Below are positions 1 through 5,615 of a stretch of DNA of 9,136 bases, piece by piece. Every line of letters starts with the position of its first letter. Position 1 is the stretch's first letter. Source of the stretch: Paracoccaceae bacterium (GTDB lineage: Bacteria > Pseudomonadota > Alphaproteobacteria > Rhodobacterales > Rhodobacteraceae). Position numbers and translations under genes: made by a program. The stretch covers positions 1 through 9,136 of the forward strand of contig JAHELH010000077.1 of NCBI GenBank assembly GCA_024644285.1, given 5' to 3'. Below the pieces are notes generated by a model, which worked only from the letters and a program-made list of their open reading frames with translations, was not told where the DNA came from and did not search any database.

Positions 1-354
1 GGCGGCTCGATCATCCAGATCTCCAGTCAGATGGGCCATGTCGGCGGCATCGACCGCGCGGTCTATTGCGCCTCCAAGCACGGGGTCGAGGGGATGACCA
101 GGGCGATGGCCATCGAATGGGGGCCGAAAGGCATTCGCGTCAACACGCTGTGTCCCACCTTCATCCGCACGCCGCTGACCGAGGCGACGTTCAACGACCC
201 CGAGCGGCTGGCCTGGGTGAAGTCCAAGATCAAGCTCGACCGGGTGGGCGAGGTCGAGGACATCATGGGGCCGGTGCTGTTTCTCGCCTCCGACGCCTCG
301 GCGCTGGTCACCGGCACTGCGCTGCTGGTGGACGGCGGCTGGACGGCGGGGTAG
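1..354 (+). CDS. Short-chain dehydrogenase/reductase (SDR), C-terminal part
   Basis: The reading frame is open from base 1, so the N-terminal half (with the nucleotide-binding TGxxxGxG motif) lies outside the window; 117 codons remain before TAG at 352-354. The catalytic SDR signature is visible: Ser9 of the visible part in ISSQMG, then YCASK (Tyr22, Lys26), with the 13-residue Ser-to-Tyr spacing usual for classical SDRs. RVNTLCPTFIRTP follows the family pattern RVNxxxPGxxxTP after the active site. The end, VTGTALLVDGGW, is the classical FabG-type C-terminus. It is therefore an NAD(P)-dependent oxidoreductase acting on a hydroxyl/keto substrate. Resemblance is to gluconate/sugar-type SDRs, but the substrate cannot be fixed from this part. 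The downstream hydrolase gene begins 41 bp later on the same strand, suggesting an operon. Confidence 0.93.
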   Translation, partial: GGSIIQISSQMGHVGGIDRAVYCASKHGVEGMTRAMAIEWGPKGIRVNTLCPTFIRTPLTEATFNDPERLAWVKSKIKLDRVGEVEDIMGPVLFLASDASALVTGTALLVDGGWTAG

Positions 355-395
355 GGCGGTACGGGCGAACCATGCAAGCGGGCGCGAAACGAGAC

Positions 396-1115
396 ATGGC
401 CGAGACCACACCCCTTGTCCTGCTGCCGGGCCTGATGTGCGACGCGCGGCTGTTCCTGCCGCAGATCGCGGCGCTGTCGGGCGAATTTCCGGTGCAGGTG
501 ATGCCGCTGACCCGCGACGAGACGGTCGAGGACATGGCCCGGACCGTGCTCGCCGCCGCGCCCGAGATCTTCGCGCTGGCCGGGCTGTCGATGGGCGGAA
601 TCGTGGCCATGGAGGTGCTGCGCAGGGCCCCCGGCCGGGTCACAAGGCTTGCGCTGATGGACACCAATTGCCAGGCCGAAATGCCGAATGTCGCCGCCGC
701 GCGCGAGCCGCAGATCATCGGCGCCAAGACCGGGCGGCTGGCCGAGATCATGCGGGACGAGATGAAGCCGAACTACCTGGCGCCGGGACCGCACCGTGTC
801 GGGGTGCTGAACATCGTGATGCAGATGGCGCTGGACCTTGGCCCTGAGGTGTTCGTGCGCCAGTCCCGCGCCCTGCAACGGCGTCCAGATCAGCAGGCCA
901 CGCTGCGCCGCGCCAGGACGCCGACCCTGATTCTATGTGGCGAGCACGATGCGCTGTGCCCGCTGCGCCGTCATGAATTCATGGCGCACCTGATGCCCAA
1001 CGCGCATCTCGAGGTCATACAGGAAGCTGGCCATCTTCCGACACTTGAACGTCCTGATCAGACGACCGGACTTTTGCGCCGTTGGCTTTCTGCTCCACCG
1101 GCTCTGCCTTTTTAG
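396..1115 (+). CDS. Alpha/beta-fold hydrolase
   Basis: A 239-residue protein of the alpha/beta hydrolase superfamily, a size typical of compact cytoplasmic esterase or lactonase-like members. It starts directly with the first beta strand (PLVLLPGLMCD, where LLPG resembles the oxyanion-hole HG/PG motif). The nucleophile elbow is GLSMGG with Ser65, the acid is probably Asp185 in GEHDALCP, and the base is His213 in EAGHLPTLE. The substrate is unknown; the SDR upstream suggests a shared catabolic route (inference). I chose ATG 396 because the family N-terminus begins there. An in-frame ATG at 372 would add eight residues and neither start has a strong Shine-Dalgarno sequence. The last 33 codons, including that of His213, overlap the 3' end of convergent phaZ, leaving no room for an ordinary terminator between the two genes. 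Confidence 0.85.
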   Translation: MAETTPLVLLPGLMCDARLFLPQIAALSGEFPVQVMPLTRDETVEDMARTVLAAAPEIFALAGLSMGGIVAMEVLRRAPGRVTRLALMDTNCQAEMPNVAAAREPQIIGAKTGRLAEIMRDEMKPNYLAPGPHRVGVLNIVMQMALDLGPEVFVRQSRALQRRPDQQATLRRARTPTLILCGEHDALCPLRRHEFMAHLMPNAHLEVIQEAGHLPTLERPDQTTGLLRRWLSAPPALPF

Positions 1116-2382
1116 CGGCGGCCTTGCGGCGCGCCGAAGACACCTTGGTGGGCGCGACGTTGCCGTCGATGAAGTCCAGAACCAGCGGCCGGATGTTGTT
1201 GCGCCAGGACTTGCCGGCGAAGATGCCGTAATGGCCGGCGCCCGGCTCCAGGTGGCTGGCCTTTTTCGCCTTGGGCAGTCCGGTCAGCAGATCCAGCGCG
1301 GCCAGGCATTGCCCGGGGGCGGAGATGTCGTCCTTCTCGCCTTCGACCACCTTCACGGCGACGTCGGTGATCATGCCGATATCGATGGGCTTGCCGTTGA
1401 TGGTGAATTCGTTCTGCGCGATTTCCCGGCCCTTGAAGATGCGTTCCACCGTCGACAGGTAGAACTCGGCCGTCATGTCCATCACGGCGAGATATTCGTC
1501 GTAGAATCGGTTGTGCTTGTCGTGGTCGCCCGCCTCGCCCTTGGCGACCCTGAGGATCTGGTCGACAAATGCCTGCGCATGATGCTCGGCATTCATCGAG
1601 ATGAACCCGGCCAGCTGCATCAGGCCCGGATAGACCATCCGCCCGGCACCGGCATATTTGAAGCCGACGCGCTGGATCGCCAGCTTTTCCAGCTGGCCCA
1701 TCGTCACGCGGCGGCCGAAATCGGTCACGTCCGTGGCGGCGGCGTCGGGGTCGATCGGCCCGCCGATCAGGGTCAAAGTGCGCGGCTGCGCCAGCGGGTC
1801 GTGTTCGGCCAGCCAGGCGGTGGCGGCCAGCGCCAGCGGCGCGGGCTGGCAGACGGCGATGACGTGGGTGTTGTGCCCCAGCGCCCGCATGAAATCGATC
1901 AGGTAGGTGGTGTAGTCCTCGATATCGAACTTGCCGCGGCTGACCGGAATGTCGCGGGCATTGTGCCAGTCGGTGATGTAGACCTCGGCATCCGGCAAGA
2001 GGCTTTTGACCGTGTGGCGCAGCAGCGTCGCGTAGTGGCCCGACATCGGCGCCACCAGCAGGATGCGCCGCGGCAGGACCTTGCGACCCAGCACCTTGAA
2101 GTGCAGCAGGTCGCCGAAATCGCGCCGGACGATGGTTTCGACCTCGACCACGTGGTCGCGGCCGTCTTTGCCGACAAGCGTGCTGATGCCCCAGTCCGGC
2201 TTGGCCACCATCCGCGAGAACGAGCGTTCGGTCACCTCGCCCCAGCCGGCGATGATCTGGAAAAACGGGTTGGGGATCAGGCCGGTGATCGGGTAGGATC
2301 CCATGGCCTGGGCCGTTGCCCCAAGCCACTGGTTGGTGTTTCGCACCGTCTCCATCAGGTCGTAGGTAGCCATATAGCGCAT
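1015..2382 (-). CDS. phaZ: Intracellular polyhydroxyalkanoate depolymerase PhaZ
   Basis: A 455-residue protein matching the intracellular PHB depolymerase (PhaZa1) family, which degrades native granule polymer in the cytoplasm. It begins with the characteristic MRYMATYDLMETVRNTN segment. The catalytic triad can be placed by comparison with the Ralstonia enzyme (Cys183/Asp355/His388): here Cys178 in AVCQPAP, Asp351 or Asp352 in EGEKDDIS, and His384 in GAGHYGIFAGKSW. The start at 2382 is preceded by GGGGA about 9 bases upstream; the alternative Met4 has no such site. After residue 410 the protein continues into a Lys/Ala-rich, then acidic, tail not needed for catalysis. The last 33 residues are encoded antisense to the neighbouring hydrolase gene. 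It is divergent from phaC across a 95-bp intergenic region that holds a PhaR-like operator, so the two genes may share control (inference). Confidence 0.93.
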   Translation of the reverse strand: MRYMATYDLMETVRNTNQWLGATAQAMGSYPITGLIPNPFFQIIAGWGEVTERSFSRMVAKPDWGISTLVGKDGRDHVVEVETIVRRDFGDLLHFKVLGRKVLPRRILLVAPMSGHYATLLRHTVKSLLPDAEVYITDWHNARDIPVSRGKFDIEDYTTYLIDFMRALGHNTHVIAVCQPAPLALAATAWLAEHDPLAQPRTLTLIGGPIDPDAAATDVTDFGRRVTMGQLEKLAIQRVGFKYAGAGRMVYPGLMQLAGFISMNAEHHAQAFVDQILRVAKGEAGDHDKHNRFYDEYLAVMDMTAEFYLSTVERIFKGREIAQNEFTINGKPIDIGMITDVAVKVVEGEKDDISAPGQCLAALDLLTGLPKAKKASHLEPGAGHYGIFAGKSWRNNIRPLVLDFIDGNVAPTKVSSARRKAAAKKAEPVEQKANGAKVRSSDQDVQVSEDGQLPV

Positions 2383-2441
2383 GTGTTCTGTCCCCGGTCA
2401 GACCGATTCAAACATCACCTTTCCCCCCAAACGAGGTGACG

Positions 2442-2459
2442 CTATGCTGCACATGCAAA
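2442..2459 (+). promoter_or_regulatory. Probable PhaR operator between phaZ and phaC
   Basis: The 18-bp element CTATGCTGCACATGCAAA contains CTGC-N4-GCAA, close to the known PhaR pattern CTGC-N3-GCAG. It matches 16 of 18 positions with the element at 4342-4359 upstream of phaP. TATGCT inside it (2443-2448) could serve as the -10 box of phaC, although no convincing -35 is visible. It ends 18 bp before the phaC start codon and lies 59 bp from the phaZ start, so a bound repressor could affect either gene. Confidence 0.6.
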
Positions 2460-2477
2460 ATAAACGGAATTTGTCCG

Positions 2478-4265
2478 ATGACAACTGATGAAAAGGTAAA
2501 GGACCAGAATCTCGAACGAATGAATGCAAATTTGGCGCGGTTGGAAGAGCTGTCGCAGCGGCTGGTCACCGCGCTTGCGCAGAAGCGGGACGTGCCCACC
2601 AGCCTGCAGGGGCCGGATCAGGACCTCTATCTCAAGGCCGCCACCGCGTACATGAACGAGATGGTCGCCAACCCCGCCAAGATCATCGAGCAGCAGGTCA
2701 GCTATTGGGGCGACACGCTGAAGCATTTCGTCGCCGCGCAGCAGGAGATCCTGAAGGGCCAGCTGGCGCCGCCCGAAGACGCCACGCCCGACGACAAGCG
2801 GTTCGCCAACCCGCTTTGGAAGACCCATCCGTTCTTCAATTTCATCAAGCAGCAATACTTGACCAACGCCCAGGCCGTGCAGCAGGCGCTGGACGGTCTG
2901 GAAGGGCTCGACGGCCGGGAACGGCGCAGAATCGAATTCTTCACGCGGCAGATCATGGACCTCTACGCGCCGACGAATTTCCTGGCCACCAACCCCGACG
3001 CGCTGGCCAAAGCCGTCGAGACCGAGGGTCAGAGCCTGGTCGACGGGCTGGAGAACCTGGTGCGCGACATCGAGACGGGCGGCGGCGAATTGCAGGTCGC
3101 GCTGGCTGACAAGAACGCCTTCAAGGTCGGCGGCAACATCGCCACCACGCCGGGAAAGGTCGTGTTCCGCAACCGGATGTTCGAATTGATCCAATACGCG
3201 CCCACGACCAAGACCGTCCACGAAATCCCGCTGGTGATCTTCCCGCCCTGGATCAACAAGTTTTACATCCTCGACCTGAAGGAAAAGAACTCGCTGATCC
3301 GCTGGATCGTCGACCAGGGCGTCACCCTGTTCGTCGTCAGCTGGGTCAACCCCGACGCCTCCTACGCCGATGTCGGCCTCGATACCTACGTCGCCGAGGG
3401 CTATCTGACCGCCATCGACGAGGTGAAGAAGATCACCGGGCAGAACCAGGTGAACGCCATCGGCTATTGCATCGCCGGCACCACGCTGGCGCTGACGCTC
3501 GCCTATCTGCACAAGAAGAAGGACAAGTCGGTCAAGTCCGCCACCTTCTTCACCATGCTGTCCGATTTCGAGGACCAGGGCGAGTTCACGCCGTTCCTCA
3601 CCGACGATTTCGTCGACGGAATCGAGGAAGAGGCGGCCAAGGCCGGTTATCTCGACAGCTTCTACATGAGCCGCACGTTTTCGTTCCTGCGCGCCAACGA
3701 CCTGGTCTATCAGCCGGCCATCCGCAGCTACATGATGGGCGAGTCGCCGCCCGCCTTCGATCTGTTGTTCTGGAACGGCGACGGCACCAATCTGCCCGCC
3801 CGGATGGCCATCGAGTACCTGCGCTGGCTTTGCCAGGGCAACAAGTTCGCCAAGGGCGAGATCGAAATCCTCGGCGAGACCCTGTCGATCGCGGACGTGC
3901 GCGTGCCGCTCTGCGCCATCGCCTGCGAGACCGACCACATCGCCGCCTGGAAATCCAGCCATGACGGCATCCGCCAGATGGGCGCCAAGTCCAAGACCTT
4001 CATCCTGTCCGAATCGGGGCACATCGCCGGCATCGTCAACCCGCCGTCCAAGAAGAAATACGGCCACTACACCAACGACGACATGTCGCTGGGCCACGAA
4101 GACTGGCTGAAGGGCGCGGAATTCCACGAGGGCTCGTGGTGGCCGCTCTGGGGCGAGTGGCTGAAATCGCGTTCCGGCAAGCAGGTTTCCGCCCGCGAAC
4201 CGGGCGATTCCGATCATCCGCCCCTGTCGGATGCTCCAGGAACCTACGTGATATCAAAGGGTTAG
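2478..4265 (+). CDS. phaC: Class I polyhydroxyalkanoate synthase PhaC
   Basis: A 595-residue class I PHA synthase, the enzyme that polymerises (R)-3-hydroxyacyl-CoA at the granule surface. Its length is close to that of the Ralstonia enzyme (589). The PhaC N-terminal domain is recognisable around residues 85-250 (NPLWKTHPFFNFIKQQYL, then the FRN..FELIQY transition). The alpha/beta hydrolase catalytic domain follows (PPWINKFYILDL, VSWVNPD). The catalytic residues are Cys331 in GYCIAGTT, Asp486 in CETDHIAAW and His515 in ESGHIAG, matching Cys319/Asp480/His508 of Ralstonia. The lipase-like box reads GYCIAG, with Ala where Ralstonia has Gly. The start at 2478 was chosen over 2436 because the upstream extension (Cys-rich, over the operator) is unlike the family and GGA lies about 10 bases upstream of 2478. 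The first 20 codons are AT-rich compared with the body. No terminator is visible before phaP, so read-through is possible. Confidence 0.96.
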   Translation: MTTDEKVKDQNLERMNANLARLEELSQRLVTALAQKRDVPTSLQGPDQDLYLKAATAYMNEMVANPAKIIEQQVSYWGDTLKHFVAAQQEILKGQLAPPEDATPDDKRFANPLWKTHPFFNFIKQQYLTNAQAVQQALDGLEGLDGRERRRIEFFTRQIMDLYAPTNFLATNPDALAKAVETEGQSLVDGLENLVRDIETGGGELQVALADKNAFKVGGNIATTPGKVVFRNRMFELIQYAPTTKTVHEIPLVIFPPWINKFYILDLKEKNSLIRWIVDQGVTLFVVSWVNPDASYADVGLDTYVAEGYLTAIDEVKKITGQNQVNAIGYCIAGTTLALTLAYLHKKKDKSVKSATFFTMLSDFEDQGEFTPFLTDDFVDGIEEEAAKAGYLDSFYMSRTFSFLRANDLVYQPAIRSYMMGESPPAFDLLFWNGDGTNLPARMAIEYLRWLCQGNKFAKGEIEILGETLSIADVRVPLCAIACETDHIAAWKSSHDGIRQMGAKSKTFILSESGHIAGIVNPPSKKKYGHYTNDDMSLGHEDWLKGAEFHEGSWWPLWGEWLKSRSGKQVSAREPGDSDHPPLSDAPGTYVISKG

Positions 4266-4290
4266 ATCGCGACCCGGCCCACCGAAATTT

Positions 4291-4311
4291 TTTTGCTGCA
4301 CTGCAGAAAAA
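4291..4311 (+). promoter_or_regulatory. PhaR operator 1 upstream of phaP (perfect CTGC-N3-GCAG)
   Basis: Bases 4296-4306 read CTGCACTGCAG, an exact match to the CTGC-N3-GCAG pattern described for PhaR of Paracoccus. The dyad is extended by T and A runs on either side (T 4288-4294, A 4307-4312), apart from one mismatched pair next to the core. It lies just upstream of the likely phaP -35 box at 4316. It starts 25 bp after the phaC stop codon and could also act as a weak bidirectional RNA hairpin. Confidence 0.75.
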
Positions 4312-4315
4312 ACAC

Positions 4316-4344
4316 TTGAAATGCTGCAGCGCGGCATGTATCTA
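4316..4344 (+). promoter_or_regulatory. Likely phaP promoter (sigma-70 type)
   Basis: TTGAAA at 4316-4321 and TATCTA at 4339-4344 are separated by 17 bp, the optimal spacing for the housekeeping sigma factor. The -35 box is good and the -10 box is partial (three of six positions). The predicted transcript would begin around 4350 and carry a leader of about 78 bases. The placement among three PhaR-like dyads supports it, but no start site is known. Confidence 0.5.
4321..4337 (+). promoter_or_regulatory. PhaR operator 2, inside the phaP promoter spacer
   Basis: ATGCTGC-N3-GCGGCAT forms an inverted repeat with 7-bp arms and one mismatch, and its core CTGC-AGC-GCGG differs from CTGC-N3-GCAG at one base. 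It fills the spacer between the proposed -35 and -10 boxes, so a bound repressor would directly exclude RNA polymerase. Confidence 0.6.
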
Positions 4345-4359
4345 TGCTGCAGACGCAAA
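4342..4359 (+). promoter_or_regulatory. PhaR operator 3, over the phaP -10/start region
   Basis: CTATGCTGCAGACGCAAA contains CTGC-N4-GCAA and matches the phaC-upstream element at 2442-2459 in 16 of 18 positions. It overlaps the end of the proposed -10 box and the predicted transcription start. Confidence 0.55.
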
Positions 4360-4372
4360 CAGAGGGTCGAAG

Positions 4373-4389
4373 CCCTCGCGGGGCGAGGG
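4373..4389 (+). promoter_or_regulatory. Hairpin in the phaP mRNA leader
   Basis: CCCTCGC and GCGAGGG form a perfect 7-bp stem around a GGG loop in the predicted leader, ending 24 bases before the ribosome binding site. There is no U tract, so it is not an ordinary terminator. Leader hairpins of this kind commonly protect abundant messages from 5' decay, which would suit a phasin (inference). Confidence 0.45.
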
Positions 4390-4427
4390 ACCTCCCTTCT
4401 CAAACCGAAAACTGGATGGAGACTACA

Positions 4428-4880
4428 ATGGCTGCTAAGACCCAAGACTACACCAAGATCGTGAAAGACATGCTGGGCGCCTTCCCGGTCGACATGACCG
4501 CGATGCAGGACGCCTACAAGACCCAGGCGAGCCTGACCGACAAGCTGTCGAAAGTTGCCCTGGAAGCCGCTGAGAAGTCGACCGAGATCTCGACCAAGTG
4601 GACCAAGGACACGCTGGCCAAAGCTGGCGAGCTGACCTCGCTCAAGGAAGATCCGGCCGACTACACCAAAGCGATGACCGATTTCGCCTCGGCCCAGGCC
4701 GAAATGACCTCGGAAGCCATGGCCGCCTTCGCCGAAGTCGCGAAGAAGGTGCAGATGGAATCCGTCGAGCTGATGCTGGCCGCCGGCAAGGACATCTCGG
4801 AAGATGCCACTGCCGCCGTCAAGAAGGCCACCGCCGACGTGACCGCCGCCGCCAAGAAGGCGACTGCTGTCGCGAAGTAA
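4428..4880 (+). CDS. phaP: Phasin PhaP (PHA granule-associated protein)
   Basis: A 150-residue, almost entirely alpha-helical protein without signal peptide or membrane segment, of the size and composition of alphaproteobacterial phasins. Phasins coat PHA granules in the cytoplasm and control their number and size. Visible features are the amphipathic N-terminal segment (YTKIVKDMLGAFPVDMTAMQDAYKTQ) split here by FPVD, long helices rich in Ala, Lys, Thr and Glu, and a C-terminal Lys/Ala repeat region (VKKATADVTAAAKKATAVAK) recalling PHA/DNA-binding phasin tails. The ATG at 4428 has GGAGA five bases upstream; the in-frame ATG at 4416 lies before that site and is unlikely. Codon use is strongly biased to a few C/G-ending codons, as expected of a very highly expressed gene. 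It has its own leader, three PhaR-like operators and a strong terminator, so it is probably a monocistronic PhaR target. Confidence 0.93.
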   Translation: MAAKTQDYTKIVKDMLGAFPVDMTAMQDAYKTQASLTDKLSKVALEAAEKSTEISTKWTKDTLAKAGELTSLKEDPADYTKAMTDFASAQAEMTSEAMAAFAEVAKKVQMESVELMLAAGKDISEDATAAVKKATADVTAAAKKATAVAK

Positions 4881-4927
4881 TTCTCGAGTTCATGACGCCG
4901 GTTACCTCCCTGCCGGCGGACTGACCT

Positions 4928-4957
4928 GGGGCGAGCCACCGGCTCGCCCCTTTTTTT
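4928..4957 (+). terminator. Strong rho-independent terminator after phaP
   Basis: GGGGCGAGCC (4928-4937) and GGCTCGCCCC (4941-4950) form a perfect 10-bp GC-rich stem with an ACC loop, followed immediately by seven T residues and a further T-rich run. It lies 47 bp after the phaP stop codon and should separate phaP transcription from the genes at 5076 onward. Confidence 0.95.
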
Positions 4958-4993
4958 CTTTTCCTCCTCGAAGAACGCGCCGCCAGACCGGCC

Positions 4994-5021
4994 TTTCACC
5001 CGGGGGCACATGTGCTAGTGT
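4994..5021 (+). promoter_or_regulatory. Possible promoter of the sensor/kinase pair
   Basis: TGCTAGTGT at 5013-5021 resembles an extended -10 element (TG-n-TAGTGT), with a weak -35-like TTTCAC 16 bp upstream. A promoter is expected in this interval because the phaP terminator lies just before it. The match to consensus is poor and the exact position is a guess. Confidence 0.3.
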
Positions 5022-5075
5022 GGTTCCGCGCCGCGGACTGGCGCGGGAAACGACGGCTGGGGAGGCGCTCGACCG

Positions 5076-5615
5076 ATGTCCCAAAAGGCAAGCGAGGCCG
5101 ACCTCGCCCTGGATCGCGACCTGTTCATGCGAAAGCTGCTGCGCAATCTCAGCGGCACGCTGGAGGATGTCGTCGGGCTGGACGCGGCGGAAGGCTATGT
5201 CAGCACGGTGGGCGGGCAGATCGGTGACTGGATCGACGACGCCTACCGGCAGGCGCTGGGCAAGAAGGAACTTGGCCGGAAAGAGGTCGCCGAGGTCTGT
5301 GTCGATCTCAAGGCCCGGATCGGCGGCGATTTCTACCTGATCTCGGCCGACGAGGACAAGCTGGTCTTCGGCAACCGGCGCTGCCCGTTCGGCGAAATGG
5401 TGAAGGGGCGCACCTCGCTTTGCATGATGACCTCGAACGTGTTCGGCCGGATCAGCGCCGACAATCTGGGCTATGCGCGGGTGGAGCTGGAAGAGACCAT
5501 CGCGCGCGGCGATCCGGGGTGCCGCGTGGTCGTGCATCTCAAGCCGCAGGAAGACCTGCAGCCCGACGAGCGCGAATATTACCGCCTGCCGAAATCGGTA
5601 TTTGACGACGAATGA
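5076..5615 (+). CDS. Methanogen output domain 1 (MetOD1)-like protein
   Basis: A 179-residue soluble protein without signal peptide or membrane segment. An N-terminal helical part (residues 1-80) leads into a domain with the pattern GNRRCPFG, then LCMMTSNVFGRI, then a GYARVELEETIARGDPGC segment, and a C-terminal beta strand (VVVHL). I recognise this as the MetOD1 type, a V4R-like small-molecule-binding fold first noted at the ends of archaeal sensor kinases. Cys103, Cys116 and Cys149 occupy the conserved positions and could bind a metal, cofactor or thiol-reactive ligand (inference); Cys75 is additional. GGGGAGG (5059-5065) is a good ribosome binding site ten bases upstream. The stop codon overlaps the kinase start (ATGA, 5612-5615), so the two proteins are probably made in equal amounts and act together, this one as the sensor part. 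The ligand is unknown. Confidence 0.75.
   Translation: MSQKASEADLALDRDLFMRKLLRNLSGTLEDVVGLDAAEGYVSTVGGQIGDWIDDAYRQALGKKELGRKEVAEVCVDLKARIGGDFYLISADEDKLVFGNRRCPFGEMVKGRTSLCMMTSNVFGRISADNLGYARVELEETIARGDPGCRVVVHLKPQEDLQPDEREYYRLPKSVFDDE

Noticed and set aside
372..395. An earlier ATG for the alpha/beta hydrolase
   Set aside because: It adds eight residues not typical of the family; kept only as an alternative because neither start has a strong ribosome binding site.
1045..2439. A 464-codon plus-strand open frame antisense to phaZ
   Set aside because: Same explanation: rich in Arg, Gly, His and Val, no family resemblance, and it lies wholly over a clear phaZ gene.
2436..2477. An upstream in-frame phaC start that would add 14 residues
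   Set aside because: The added residues (four cysteines in thirteen) are unlike PhaC N-termini and the stretch contains the operator and the likely -10 box.
2442..4217. A 591-codon open frame on the minus strand, antisense to phaC
   Set aside because: It mirrors phaC codon bias in a GC-rich genome, has low-complexity composition and no recognisable domain, while phaC on the plus strand is certain.
4820..4877. Lys-Lys-Ala-Thr repeats at the phaP 3' end considered as a sequence repeat of interest
   Set aside because: Alanine/lysine-rich tails are normal for phasins and the repeats are short and imperfect.
4896..4918. CGCCGG / CCGGCG hairpin between phaP stop and its terminator
   Set aside because: Six base pairs without a T tract; the strong terminator a few bases later explains the region.
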